Positions 49,470 to 63,500 are shown, counted from the first letter of the stretch. The stretch is DNA of 64,000 bases from Opisthocomus hoazin (GCF_030867145.1 NC_134429.1:20383115-20447114), one strand, 5' to 3'. Translations and numbers: made by a program. The notes: a model not told the origin generated them from the sequence alone.

Positions 49470-49640
49470 CTTCAAAGCACTTTGTACCCAGAACTAAGCA
49501 ATACTGACAAGCATCTGAAATAGAGTATTATCCCCATTTTACAGCTGAAACAAAGTCACACAGAGAATCAAAGTCAAGATTAGATTAATAGACATTGATG
49601 CCAGAGGAGCTATCATCTTGTCTGGCATCTGGCAGAACAG
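49470..49640 (+). repeat. MIR-like ancient SINE fragment
   Basis: The order AAAGCACTTTGTACCC, then TATTATCCCCATTTTACAG, CTGAAAC and AAGTCACACAG is that of MIR in plus orientation. Confidence 0.65.
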
Positions 49641-49681
49641 CACAGAGTTTCATGCAGATTACTCCCTTAAATCTATAACCT

Positions 49682-49823
49682 CCCCAGGGATGTGGTAGAG
49701 TCCCCATCACTGGAGGTTTTCAAGATGCAATTGGACAGGCTGCTAGATAATCTCACCTAGGTTCCCTTTCCTGGTCAGATGATCTTTTGAGGTCCTTTCC
49801 AACCTGGGCTGTTCTATGACTCT
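49682..49823 (+). mobile_element. CR1 LINE 3' fragment
   Basis: The sequence contains GGATGTGGTAGAGTCCCC, GGAGGTTTTCAAGATGC, TTGGACAGGCTGCTAG and ends with GGTCCTTTCCAACCTGG and TTCTATGACTC. This is the avian CR1 3'UTR in plus orientation. It directly follows the MIR-like element. Confidence 0.92.
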
Positions 49824-52800
49824 CTGAAAAATGTTTTGTGGATAGGAATTGGCTTAAGCGCGTTTTTAAAAGGTGTCTTGGATACCAAATCCACCACCAG
49901 TTATAGTCCATTAGAAGTCTCCCTGTCGAGAAGTGATTTGGGTCCTTCAAAATGACATAGTCTATTCTAAACTGTCACTTCTGTGGCATTTCCCTCTACA
50001 TCTCTACTTGATGTGTGATTATATTGCAGTTCATCAGTCAGGTTTATTAGGAGGCTTAATTGGATTGCATTAGCTGGCATTTAAGCCATCCAAAACAGTA
50101 GAGAATGTAATCAATTAAAGCATCCAAACACATTAATGATGTAGTCACAGGGCAATTTATGTAGACGGCTAATTACCTGTTTTCTCCAGTAAGTAGTTTT
50201 TATTGCCCAAGAATGGACAAATGATGCATGAGAAGAAAAGAAACAGCATTGCAAAAATACTGTTGGCAAGGTTGCAAAAAATGAAAATGGCAAGGTATAA
50301 ATGTTTCTATTGTTAAAACCCTGTACTAAAAGAACAAACTCTACACCATTACCAGCACTTTGAGGTGTTCCTAATATTGTAAGATTTTAATGTGACTTTT
50401 ACAGAACATATTGTGTATTACCAGTGCTTGAATGTCTTATATGACATCTGAGGTTTCTAAACAATCAAGATGCGCCATGAGCTGGTCATTTTAACTGGGA
50501 AAATACTACTCGCTGTCAGTTTTTCATTTCATCCACTACTGATCTGGATCTAAAAATGTGGCTCCCTTGTGACTTCAGATCCCTATACATCATGCGATGT
50601 GACACCCATGAAGCATATTTGCTAGGTTGCATTAGACCTACGCAGCACTGACCTGGAGATGAAAGCACAACTGAGGGGCATAGCAAAATGCAAACCAGGA
50701 ATGGAATGGAATCATTAACATCCTCCTGTGTTTCCTGCTCCCTCCTACGTTCCCCCTCTGGCTTTACAGCTAAATTTTCTCATTCACTGTGACGCAGTTC
50801 AAGAATGAGACATGCAAAGTTATTATCAGATACTGTTCTTAATTTCCTTTACAGTCTTTGGGGAGATCCTTATGCTAGTTTATTCTCTGTAACTTTTTGG
50901 AATCGTGTAGGGAACATAGAAATACAAAAATGATCGGGTTGGATGGTCAGGCACCTAAAGCCACAGCTAATCCGGCAGGTTAAACTCAGTCTTGCATCGC
51001 ATGCAGAACAAGTGCTCAGTGGTTCTCAGCAACACAGAGTAGACTTGTCAAGGTCTCAGGTAGGTTTTGGCCATGAATCATATGCCTAAAACAAACTTTG
51101 GAAATTAAATTAATTTAAAATTAAATAGTTGCATGGGTCTTGGATGTGTAGGTTATACATCTGTATTGAGGTGTGGAAGCCAGAAGGTCAGTGGCACGAG
51201 GCTGTGACAAAAGAGAAGGCCGAGACTGGGCGATGGCAGCTGACTGGAACCGACGCTGTTTTTTCACTTGCACACCTATTGCTAGTCCATAGGTGAGAAA
51301 CTGAAAATAACACCACTGCGATCATGATTGTCTTCCACTCGCTGCTGACACATCTTTGGGACTGGCTCATGTTCTCTAACCTTGCCATTTGGGAAGGCAA
51401 TTCATTTCTCACCAGTCCTCATACATTCTCAACTGCTGAATGCTACAAACAGCAATATCCTCTATTGGTCTTCTACCCTCCAAGCATTTTTGTGACCAAA
51501 TAAACCACTGGTCTTGTGCTTGGGGTGTCAGAGTTGTACACATCTCTGAGGCAGGTCCAGGTTGGCAGTATTCTTTGGCATCCTACAGAACAAATGAATA
51601 CAAAAAAGTTATTTCTGGAACCCACAGCAAGAGTAGGAGGAGAAGGAGCCTTCTGAATCCCACAGCTTTGGAGTGCTCTGCCTTCTAAGTAACGAGTCAG
51701 ACTCCTTACAGTGTCACTGAGTAATGGCTGACCAAACCAAAAGATCCCAGCATAGACCAGTTTAGCTGAAATATGACTGAAATAGCCAAGACTCCAAAGG
51801 CAGACTCTAATGCTAGTGATAATTTCATGTGGCACATTAAATTAACGGTGACAGTGACTCCTGAGAGTCCTGGCAAATTGGAAATTGCTTGATGCAGAAG
51901 CAGTACAATGATAACACAGTTAATCTTCCGCAGGGAAATGATAGTAAAAGAAATGGCTTTTAGATTAGCTGTCATTAAGGTGAAACATCTGCCCCTGCAA
52001 GTCAAGTGGAATGTCCTCACTTCTGCACGTGGAAACTCATTAAAGTTACTGGGTTTGCACGGCTGTAAGCCAGAGCCACATTTCCACCATGATCTAAATC
52101 TGGGAAGCGCAATGAATTAGACTGAAAGTCGGGAAGATGACTTCCCAGGCAATATGTCAGCTTCAAAAATGCATTTGATCAGTTGCTGAAGTTGGATGAC
52201 GTGCTTAGATTCTCTTACTACCTGGGAGCATGTAACTAACTGAAATACGAAAAATAAATGAGAGTGATGTGATTTTAAAGGAAATAAAACCTTTTGAGAT
52301 CACAAAAGTTCAAAGTTTAGTTCTCTCTGAACTCTGAGGAAAAGATTCCAGTTCAATATTTAATTCCAAACAATTTGCCATCTTTTCTAAACTGTTTTTT
52401 GCCTGCTGGACTGCAGAGCAAAATGCAGGACCATTTAAGCAGGAAACTTCTGTAACTGTATTTGTGATGCAAATATTCTCACATCTGATTTTTCTTTCAT
52501 ATTCTTGGAAGGAATGTTGAATACTGCATACAGCCAAGACTAGCAGGCAATTGTTGTGTAGAAACATTCTCAAAGACGACTTCAAAGTTTTCTTTCATTA
52601 TTCATTACCTGGTGAGGATGTGCAACAAGCTAGTCTTTTTGCAATTACTACAGCCTGACTGGTGCATTACTAAGGTTGCAGAATACTTTAAAGGAATAAA
52701 ATTCATGGGGAGTAAAGAAATATTTGGTAATGTACGTACACAGCTCAGAGTTGAATAAACTACAGATATTTAATCTTTCCTTGGGATGAATGTAGCTTCA

Positions 52801-54867
52801 AGCTGCTTTACAAATGAACGGGTATCTGGTTCCACTATTTACATCGGTTATCAGGCCATATTCTCTTCTTGATTACATTAGTGTCGATTCATATACATAT
52901 ACTTGAATTCTTCACAGATAACATTTACAGCAGCATGCCATAAGAATACGCCCTAAAGCATGTTGCACAAGAGACTTTACAATAGAGTTCCTTTTCTAAG
53001 TAACTTCAACCATTGGCTGCATGCATAGAATGAAGGGTGCATCTCAAAGCAGTTGGAAAGAGCTCCACAGTCTTGATGAACTGCAGCTTAACGTTAAAGA
53101 ACCATACAGAAATGACCACTGCAGTTTTTCTATCCAGATTCTTCAATCTGGAAGCAGTGGAAACAATATCCTGTTAGAAAATGGCATGTATATAATGAAG
53201 TAGGTGATTCAGCTGAGTGGTCCCAGCTCCTGACATGGGATGGCAACAGATAAGGATGAGATTTATCAGCCTGGAGGGGAGGGAGATGTTTGCTGATAAA
53301 TAATGATAGACTTCTGGTGTGTAACTATTGCTGGTGGGGGAGACTGGGCTGAAAGGAAAGCAGCCAAAGCTAACTCCCTAGCGAAAACAATGCCCTCGCT
53401 GCTGATTGCTGTGATAGCTTGTTTAACAGATCAGCAGTCTGGCTAGAGCCAGACTCAAGTGCAGTGATCCTATTAAGGCATCTTAAATGGTCTTCATGGC
53501 CTTACTAGCACTGAATGAAAGATCATAATTAGCCTGAGTTAACCAAAACCAGCGATGGTGACTGTGTATTAAAAACGCTGGGTACTCAGAAAGGACTCCT
53601 TCCCTGCAAACTGCAGCACGTTGTTTTTTGAAAGATAGCATCTTCTGGCAACGCACAGCGTAACGGAGCGGTGGAGGTTTGGGAACGGGCAGGCACAGGG
53701 GTGCTGTTGGCCATTAGGTGCATGGGCTGGGCAGTAGCTGAAATAGATGGGTCGCGTTTAATGCTGTCCTCTCCCCAAGACTCCAGGAAATGAGTGTCAG
53801 AACAGGCTGTGGTGAGTGTGAAATTGTGCTAGGCATGCATAATGCAGCGAGGCTGCTAATCAAACCTCTCTCACTGTGACTAATCAGAAAGATCTCTTTG
53901 ATATTCCAAGAAATTAGTTGGAAGAGGAAGCACACAACAGAGAAATAAAGCAGAAGCTTAGATGCAGGCAAAGATAAGGACTTTGATCACAGTAGTTTAG
54001 TGGGCACAGAAAGAGGACAGCGAAGATAAAAGAAACAAAAAAAAATGCTGATGAGAACAGTTAAAATCTGCTGAGAGCAGCAGCCATTAATGTAGACCAT
54101 GAGGAATAGATAAGAAGTTACGTGCCTTCCTGGTGCTTAAAAAACCAGTATCTATAGGCACCTGAAAACAAATTTTTCCTCAGCATGACTCTGTAGTGAT
54201 CTTGCAGGGATGCATGTGGTCCCTATTTTTAAAGAAAAATTTCTTTAGGGGCAATAAATGCACTCTATTCAGAGCAGCAAAGAAGAGTATATTACTTAAC
54301 AAAACATGCCCAAACCCCCCAAACTTCCTAAGAGGCAGCCCAGGCCAACGTATGGAATATTAGCCTGGGAGACAGGACAAACAGATTGTCTTCCCAGTAC
54401 TTCTCATGACTGCCAGGTGGTCTGAGAAAAGTTGAGTATTCTGTTTTTACATAATGGAAAGACTTGGGGCTTTAAGACAATCTCAGTTCACTAGAAATTA
54501 CATAGTAAAATTCAGAAAGTTGGTACTGCTGCTGTCAGCAGAGAGGCTACTAATTCAGTAGGCTATGTGGACTGTTTTCTTCTCGTTTTGATTTAAACTC
54601 TGACTCCTTCACGCGTTTTTTTGTACTGATATTATTTCTGTCTGTCAGCATGGATAAGTGGGAGCAGAACCAGATTCATGGTCTCTCTGTAATGAAATTA
54701 CTTCACTTGAGTGGAGCTGAGCATCTGTGTCTGTTCTTTGCATGTCTAGACTTCCATGCTTTTATAACATCTTCAGCAATATTAATTGTGGCAAAGGAGA
54801 CTATAAATCGTCTCAATTGTCCACACGATGGTGAGTACATTGTATAGACATAGAGATCTCAGACTAG

Positions 54868-55078
54868 ATACTAGCAAAATTTCTTTACAGAGAGGGTGGT
54901 CAAAGACTGGAAGAGCCTTCCTAGAGGTGGTCGATGCCCCATGCCTGTCAGTGTTTAAGAGGTAATTGGACAATGCCTTCAATAATGTGCTTTAACTTTT
55001 GGTCAGCCCTGAAATGGTCAGGCAGTCGGACTAGATGATCACTGTAGGTCCCTTCCAACTGAAACTACTCTAGTCTAA
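54868..55078 (+). mobile_element. CR1 LINE 3' fragment
   Basis: TTTCTTTACAGAGAGGGTGG is followed by GGTGGTCGATGCCCCA, CCTGTCAGTGTTTAAGAG, GGACTAGATGATCACTG and GGTCCCTTCCAACTG. This is the CR1 3' end in plus orientation, a little longer and of a different subfamily from the copy at 49.7 kb. Confidence 0.93.
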
Positions 55079-55238
55079 AAGCCACAGAAGGATCAAACTG
55101 CTGAAGAGAGAAACCATCAGCTGACTGACACTGAACCAAACCTGCAACTAAAAGAGGCAATGCCAGCAGAATAGCAATGTGAAGCTGTAAAGAGATCCAT
55201 TATTCCAGTCAATCAAAATCCCAAAACAAAAATCAAGT

Positions 55239-55255
55239 AAAAAAAAAAAAAAAAA
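55239..55255 (+). repeat. Poly(A) tract of 17
   Basis: An uninterrupted run of A, 160 bases after the CR1 fragment and separated from it by unique sequence. Confidence 0.9.
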
Positions 55256-56254
55256 TCCAAAGCCCTAAACAATTGCTTCTCAAAAATTTCAGCATGAGAC
55301 ACAGAGAAATTCCTACCTGTTGATTACTATTTGAAGAAAAATCAACAAAGTTATTTCTTTCAGCTTGCAAAGGTAGCCAGCAGTTGTTTAAGGATATAAT
55401 TTCATGCTTGGAAAGAAACTACCCTGTAGCATCTTAATGCCAATTAGGAGCAAAGAGCACTCATCAGTGTCACTAGGATTAAAATCAGAGTAACTTTTCT
55501 TGAATTTGGAAGGAAAGAAGCCCGCTCTTACCTGTACTCTTAGGGAATAAAAAAAGGAGCATGCAGAGAAGAAACAAAAGATGCAAGGGTACAGATGGTA
55601 TCTTTGCCTATCGGGCTGATTACGCGGCTGCTGAATGAAGTTTCACTCTGGAATGTTGCCTTTCAGAAAACAATGTAACAAAAAAGATGATGTTCCATTT
55701 CCCTTTCATCCTAATCAAACCAGCAGAGCAGGTCTCAATATTGCTTTAATCTTTGTTTTCAATAGTAGTTTCTATTTTTCTCCATGGTTGTATTATCACA
55801 CTCCAAAAACACTGGGACAAGTTCACTTGGAGCAGTCAAAACAAACACACAAGTCTGTTGTTTTGGGCCCCACATGGCTGCTTCCTTCTTGCACAGCACA
55901 GGCACGCTGCCTCCAAGCGAAGCTATAGGCTCCCACTGCGCAGGCGAAATGCCAAACCGTGCAGAAACTGGGTATATCAGCACTATTCCTGTGCTGTCCC
56001 CCAGGTCCAGCTGTCCTTACAGGTGGTGAGCATGTGAGGTGTCGATTCCCCTGTGGTCCAGCACGGGTGATGAAGGACTGCTGAATCACTGCAGAGCAAT
56101 CACGTTACCATCTTGGCTGCTGCCTCCAACCCCGACCTCCTACTTGTACGTTGATCACTTCTTGATTAGCTCATGCTCCAGCGCTGTCTTCTGTGCACAA
56201 ATATCCAGGAATGTGAAAGATGATATTTAGCAGGCTCTTGTAGACACCCCTGCT

Positions 56255-56375
56255 GAGAGATTATCTCCATTATCCGCACTGGCAAACTGAGACACAGGGA
56301 TCTGCAAGCCCAAGGTGAAGTCAGGAGTATCGCTGCCTGTGTGTTCCAGACCACAGCGTATTAGTCACTAGATTG
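56255..56375 (+). repeat. MIR-like ancient SINE fragment
   Basis: TTATCTCCATTATCCGCAC, CAAACTGAGACACAGGGA and later GTATTAGTCACTAGATT follow the MIR order with substantial divergence. Confidence 0.45.
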
Positions 56376-57046
56376 GATGTTTCATCTCTGTTGAGTCTCA
56401 TCCTTCACATTATCTATGTTCCCTGGGACAGAAAAACAGTTTACTTGGCATTTGTTCTGCTCCTACTCCCCTGTATCGGTGCTGATCGCTGCAAATCCAC
56501 CAGACTGTGACAAGGGCAGCACCTTCCACTCAGGAGTGGGTCATCTGAGCGGTGCAACACCTGTGGTCCTTCCCACATACAAAGCACATTGCAAATGTTG
56601 CTTTTGGCTGGTCTTTTCGACTGGCCCATAAAAAGAAAGCCACTTCATTGAACAGTATGCGTTAAAGCTAATCAAATAAATAGCAAGGAAATACATGGTT
56701 ATTATTCAGAAACTGCAAGCTATTTGAATGTTTTCGATCATTATGATTGGAACTGATGTGTTAGAATTAGTTCAGTTTAGCCAGAAAAAACACTTTCTTC
56801 ACAGTTTTACATACACCCACAATAATTTTACTGAACACTGAATACTGTAATTTGCCTTTTTCTCATAGCTCTCTTGGCCCATTTTGTTTCATTTCCTGAA
56901 GCTTTCTATTCCTAATCTCGCTGCACCATGTTCAGTGACATGTCCATTGCATATTTTTCATGAGCTTCTCATCTTTCCCTTATTCTTGAAGCCTCACAAA
57001 CAAACCAGAAAGCAATCAGACACTGGAAAATCCCCAAACAGATAAA

Positions 57047-57565
57047 TTAATGTATGCTACAGCTTGATGCTTCTCGCTTAAGTCTTGTTTTTAGCTTTTT
57101 AAGTTCAGTATTTTTATCAATTTTAAGACCATAGTCCGTGATTTTCCAGGCTTCTTCATAACGCTGCATTTCAAAATGATATTGTGCGACCTTATGAAAT
57201 GTTTTGGTTAAAATTTCACTGCCAGGGCCATTCATGATGCTGCACAATGCCACAGATTCATCTAACTGCAGTGCCTCAATATATTGCTTAACTGCTGTTT
57301 CTTCCTCAGCCATTGACAACAGCAGGTGTCCTTTTGAGCAGTGGTCCTCAATGCGGGTTTTAAGGCTGTTACGCCCATGCTTCTGGATCACTTTCTCTAT
57401 ATCTTTTAAAGCTTTGTCATATTTTTTCAGGTGCATAAGGCAAGCAGCTCTCTGTCGGAGATACCTTGGATTATCTCTGCTTGTCAAGACAGCCAGGGTA
57501 TAATAACCGATAGCCTTCTCGTAGTGGTGTTCTTTAATCAGCACATTTCCTTCTTGGGCTGCTGC
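57047..57565 (-). CDS. TTC34: TTC34 last coding exon (C-terminal TPRs, stop)
   Basis: Acceptor CTGTCCGCAG, 519 bp, phase 0, ending with TAA at 57047-57049. It encodes 172 residues with at least three TPR-like helix pairs (HYEKAIGYY, KYDKALKDIEKVI, RYEEAWKITDYG) and a basic C-terminal end. The longest coding exon of the window. Confidence 0.9.
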   Translation of the reverse strand, partial: AAAQEGNVLIKEHHYEKAIGYYTLAVLTSRDNPRYLRQRAACLMHLKKYDKALKDIEKVIQKHGRNSLKTRIEDHCSKGHLLLSMAEEETAVKQYIEALQLDESVALCSIMNGPGSEILTKTFHKVAQYHFEMQRYEEAWKITDYGLKIDKNTELKKLKTRLKREASSCSIH

Positions 57566-60500
57566 CTGCGGACAGAAAGTTACTTTAATATTAGCTATTA
57601 AAAGTGGAAAAAAAAAAAGTAAAATATCTAGTCTGGACTGGCCACAGGTAGACACAAACACTAAGAAATTTTGGATGCTTTTTCAGATGTTGAAATTGCG
57701 TCTAGTTGGAGACCATATAATTGGCATATATTTTGCATGCAGATGTAAAAAATCCTGGCTCAATGGGCACTTGCTGTTATCTTGAGTTTCTGAACCACTC
57801 TTCTTTGTTTCTGCATGTTTTGCAAAAACTTTCTCAGAACATTTCTTCTGAAGTTGTTTCCATTCCTTAGGAATGATGTGTGAACTGAAAACTGAATGGA
57901 CCAAACTCTCAAAGTAGACAGTGTTCCCTTCACAAAACCAAATTTCTGCCAATAGCAGGTGACTGTCTGGAAACTGCATCTTTTGGTCAGCAGCTAGTTC
58001 GCCCCATGTACTGCCTCACAAATATCTGCATGTGCTAATAATGCAGGTTGGTCTCTGCTGAAGTTTACCCTAGCTATAGGAAAAAATGGCCACCTGATGG
58101 CTTTGCTAATCATTAATCTCATGTGCAAGTGAACTATCTGCCCTTATCTTGAAAGGAAAAACAACAACAAGAAAATAGAGCAGGCAGAAAGAGCCACATA
58201 ATTTTAGGTTCATAAAGGTCAATAAAGAAAACTCCATTAGAACTATTTGCCTCAAATGGATTTCTCATTATTTCCCTTGATTGGTAGTAAACAAAGCTTT
58301 TAACATGCTGCAGCAGAGTGAATATTTAAGTTATAAACAAGGCTGCCACCAGCAGTTCTGGTCTTACAGAAGGCTGAGCCAAACAAGCTGAGACTTCAAG
58401 CACACGATAAATGTTTTCATCAGTCTCATTCCATGGGATATCACACACTGCCTTCGGATGCTCGAGGCTCCCAGAATTCAGTTAGCCCAGCCGCTGTCTC
58501 CGGAGCCACGCTCGACAGGCGGCTCGGGTCTTCCAGTCTCTGTGTGCCTTGTCTTTTGATTTTGGTCGACTTAGATTAGAATTGATTGCTGGTTGACAGA
58601 ACTAAGGAAAACAGGTTTTGGATGAAATGGATCAATATTGCAGGTCACATCCAAGCACCTCATCTGAGACCAGTGGCATGAAATAATTTAGCCATTCCCA
58701 GCAGTTTATGAAGAATTCTACCCCAGTTACTTTGCTATAAAGGAATGTAAAATCCTTGATGTAGTCGTATTTATTAAAGAGTCTCTCAGCAGCTTCTGTA
58801 TATAGAAATAGAGATAGGACTTCTCCCCAAATAGTGTCAGTCACTGGCTTTAATAATTCTGGCCATAAATTGTAAGGCACCCTGTCCAAAAACATCTCAG
58901 ATGTCTGTTTGTGCATACATTTAAAAAGCAGCAAATTTAGTTTGTCCTTTCAAGTGTTTTTAAGGCAACTAGTCAATGCAAGGGTTTTCTCAGTGGCAGG
59001 ATTTTAACAAGGAATCAAGGTGCAATTGCATCTGCATGTGAGGAGCATCCTGATGAGAAGATTTTTCTTCCTAGAAATTCTAAAGTTCTAGATCACATTG
59101 TTCTAAAGAGTACATTGAGTTTCCTCAAAATACCTTGTGTTTGTATAGATAAATTGTAATTTTCAGGCTTTAAAGTGTGTTTGTGGTCTTAGTAGCAAAA
59201 GAAAAATACAATTTTTGTTGTTCTTCTGAATGACAAATGTAATGCTGAACCTGCTAGCATGCTAACCAGGATCACTTTGGTTTTACTGCATCACATACAA
59301 TATTGCCACTTACTAACGGAGCCACTGCTTTCACTTCTTCGCATTTCACTGACAATTCACAAAGTAAGCAAGCCACAAGATTCTGGATTTCCTACTATAC
59401 TTGGGGGAAAAAGGTGTATCTGAGAATAAATGGTTCTCTCTGCTCTTCACCAATGGAGTAAATATGGGCATCAGGCAGCTCGATTCTCTTTTGGCTCAGC
59501 CTGACTCAAAGGGACCCATTTTTGGTGTATAACACAGATTAAATAGCAGCTTACTTGCACATCATCTTCTGAAAAAAGATAAATATGAAAAGAAGACTTA
59601 TGGAAAGAAGATACAGGAAGTCTGTTGAAAGCCAGCAGGATATTGCACAACTGACTTCAGCTGCTCTCTGCATGTGGCTTTATAGAAGCACATTTTTTTG
59701 CCATCAGCCTCATTGCACGTGGCTGTAGCAGGCCAAGAGCAGGCTCTGTAGTCCATTCATAGATGAACTGTAGTCCGTCTTCAAATTTGTCACTAAAGAT
59801 TTGATTATGGCTTCCAGACTGAAATAATCCAGGTGCCATCTGGACAGGGCTCAGCAGGCCATAAGTGATGGGTGATTGGACTGCCTCATGGATTAGGTCT
59901 CTCTGTCCCGTTCTGCCGTCTAGTTACCTCACTGTGTGATAAAGGACTGAAAATACAGGTATTTTTGCTGCATTTTGGGTTCCAGTCCCTAGTGACTCAT
60001 GTTGGAGTTGACCAAGGTTCAATTCCTTAGGAAGAAGATGAGTGAGGAGTTTAACAGACGTGGAATTGCGGCCAAGGGTCAGTCTCTGAGCTGTAAATAC
60101 CAGAAGATGGACTGCTGAGCACTGAGCTTTGGAAGGGGGCTGGATGCTTTCAGAACAGCTTGGAGCAAATCTTTCCTTCTTTACCTGCAAACCCTATTTG
60201 GGGTCCATATGCCATGAAGGCATGTGGAATGGCAACTTCTGCCTTGGGCTGACAGCCTAATTCTGACACAGACCATACAGCTTTTGAGACCATTTCTGTA
60301 GGAGTCAGCTCTGGATGTCCTATGGCATGTCAACAGCCAACAGCAAGCGCGGTTCTAAGGACCTGGACAAGGAGCTAGGGATCAGTCATGCATTTAACCT
60401 CTGACATAGGAAACTGAAGGGTTGAAGCTGCACTAGCGGCAAGCAAACTCCCTTCCTCTGACCTTTTGCAGTTTAATAAATCTTTCAGATTCCTATTCCC

Positions 60501-63500
60501 ATGTGGCTCTCCCAGTTGTTTACAAATTTCTTAGCAGGGGACCCCTTAGACTATAAATAATGGAAGAATTTTATTGCTTTGTTTTTCGTGGAAAAAAATC
60601 AGTACATCAAGGAGCTCTCCTTTCTCCACCCTTTCCTATTCAGCTACGTAGAATTATTTTTAGCTTTTCAGACCAGACTCCAGGATAATGATGACACATT
60701 TCTATAATGCCTGTAATCTCCCACCACTCTAAAACAATGTGGTGGTAGTTCTTTTCTGCGTGGAGTGCTGAGACTGAGGGCTGAGCGTAAACCACTCAAC
60801 TCTTTGCTTCAGTCCCCTTATTTGTGAGATGGAGGTAGCAGAAAGAACACCCTCCTCGAGAGCATAGTTAGGAGCTATGGCAAAGTAAGGCCATCATTGG
60901 GGTTTTTGGACTAATTTTGTCTGTAAGCTTTTTTGCTTTTACTGAGTTCTTCCTTTCACACACAAACTGGAATAACCTTGCAGGCAAAAGCAAGTGGTGC
61001 TGGAAAATCCTTTGAGACACCAGGCAGGTGAATTAACCAATTCTTTCTCCACCCCGGCAAAGTACATACTATCCCTTTGTCGTAAAATACATATAACAAA
61101 AAAAATCATGATTCTGGGCTAATCGGTAATAAAAGTAATCACCTTTGGTGTATATCTTTGAAGACTAGACAATATGAAAAGACTCCCAGGTGCTTGAGTC
61201 CAAACGTTTAACTCAGTTAACAAAAGCGCAAGGTTAAAGATCAAAAGAAAAAAAAAATCTATTTTACTTCCAACACTGGTATTGAATTTCAGTCTTGAAA
61301 TCAGTCCAGCCACCCCTATTCTCTCAAGTGGCAGGGAAATCTTCCATGATAAATAAGCCACCAGCAAAGGGTTTTATTCCAGACCCTGTTCCACAGCTGC
61401 CAAAAAAACCCCACAGAAATAAAGTGTCTCTCTCATTTTAAAGGTTTAACTAAGCTGTGGCACCAGTGAGTTCCTAATACATCAGTGCAGTTTAAGCTGT
61501 ACAAAAATTGGTTTGTAGTGGGGTTTTTTTCTTCTCTTTTTTTCTTATTGACAGCATAAGAAAATCCCTCTTGTGTTTTCTCAGAAAGCAGCACGGATGG
61601 ACTTAGCTGTGAGACTTCCATACAGAATGACTGATGTGGTAGCAAGGGAAATTCAGCTGTAAAACCTGTCTTCGTTTATAGACACCTCCTTAGGGCCTCC
61701 ATAGACACATTCTTGATCGTATCTTTCTCAACTTTATATAGTGAAAGATTGCAAATTGGCTCTAAAATCTTCAAACTCTTCCCCATAAGACTGAACTTTT
61801 TACATTATTCAGAAGAGAGGAGCTCTTCTCTCTGTAATGGGGTATATCTAGGGGCTGGTAAATTAATACTTGTTTACTTATATCCTCCTGCTGTTTTGCT
61901 AAAATACGTACAAAGTACTCCTCTCAAGATGCATTAAGTATATCAGCATGTTGTTTGTTTTATAACCTGGGAGAAAGCATAACAATATAGCTTCTCACCA
62001 GGGTGCACACAATCTACAAATTGAATAAAAGGAAGCAAACTGATTCTCAGAACATGGAGCTTCTGGGTAATCAGAACTACAGATGCTTGAGTGAATGTTA
62101 AAACTCCTCACCATCAATCTGACCTTGCCCTGTCTTATTACTGGAGATGCTTTCTCAGAGCTGGATGTACTTTGGGGGAGAAACTTTAAAAAAATACTGA
62201 AACACACATACTTGGGTGGACTAGAGAAATGTGCCATTCTTTTTGTCAAACAGTTTTAGCTGACAGAACCAACATCAACCTCAAAGGCTCATCATTTTAT
62301 AAAAATGTGAATATATTTAAATCTCTAAATCTTACACAAAAGAGCAGAAACGACTGAGGCATTTAATGTGACTGAACCCAGAACCTTCAGTTTCGTTTCA
62401 TCAAGAAAATGAACAAAACATGAATTCCCTTTCCCCAGAAGCCAGCTCTGAGCACCGTGTAACTCTATAGCGTACTACACCAGCAACGATCTTGTTAAAT
62501 CTCTACCTGCTGCCCCTCACATCCCCTGCATTGTAGCGTTGGGATTAAACAGGTCTCATGCTACGGAGACCAATAAGAAATTCCCCCACGTGGTAAGAAG
62601 TGGTAATAATGAATTATTGAAGACTGAATCGAGGTCACTGCAAAGAAGTGTGGATTCAACTCCCTAGTCTGGCTGAAGTGAAGGCTGGAGGAAGAAGCCA
62701 ATTTGTTCCTTGTTCACCTGATAAATGGTCTTCCCACACGCTTCTGTTCAAGACAAGGCAGGGAAAATCTCTGCAGCCTAATTTTGCTCCCATTTCTTTC
62801 CTGATTGAATCCACAGATGTGGCATCAAAAAAGGACTGTACCTGAGCGAGATGCTGCTGTTGCTTAGCGTCTACAAAGTTCAGGAGAAACCCCAGCTCGC
62901 TTTCATCTCTCTTAGCTAGGATGCTGAATGAGTGAGCTGCTGCTGGCACGTTCCTCTTCCTCAGCTGCAGCACAGCCAGTCTTGCACTAGCAAAGTCATC
63001 AGCAAGAGAGTGGCCAAATGCCTCCTGAAGGTGCTCAAGGGCCTCTTCGTACCTTCCTGTTGGTTAACACCAGTACAAGCTATATAACCCATTCCGTGTG
63101 GAGAAAGAGACATCAAGAAAACTCACTAACGCAGGATTTAGGTAGCCTGTCCACAGTCCACATCTAAGGGTATTAACTACTTCATACCCTTTTCCAAAAC
63201 ATTTGCAAATGTCTCTTAAAAAGTACTATACAACAATACACTTGCCATTTAACATTCACTTTCTTTTAATTTACTGCTTGTTCACTTCAGTCTGATCAGT
63301 TATGTAAAAGAATGGGAACTTACCATCTGCAATCAAAACATCTATGTAGAAGATGTGATATGGTGAATCCTTGCAAACTTTAATTAGTGCTTGTGCAATC
63401 ATGAGAAGATCCCTGAGGGTTTCTTTTTTCGAGAGGTCTTTAGTGGCAACAAGCTCAGTTAACGCAGTCCTGCCATGCTGAAGAAGCCACTGAGTGAGCA

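Larger units (their letters stand above)
43000..57046. other. Intergenic region between MMEL1 and TTC34
   Basis: No coding exon could be supported in these 14 kb. They hold two CR1 fragments, three MIR-like elements and A/T tracts, listed separately. Between them I see only unique AT-rich sequence. The lower end must contain the TTC34 3'UTR on the minus strand, for which I found no canonical polyadenylation signal close to the stop codon. Confidence 0.55.
57566..62841 (-). other. TTC34: TTC34 last intron (5.3 kb)
   Basis: The flanking exons join directly in phase 0, so no further TTC34 exon is needed here. It contains the frame-broken ORF trail and a MIR-like element. The rest, about 60900-62840, shows nothing I can name. 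Confidence 0.6.

Noticed and set aside
51473-51835. Minus-strand ORF of 120 codons in the MMEL1-TTC34 interval
   Set aside because: No known motif, no neighbouring exon structure, and its length is within chance expectation for a window of this size.
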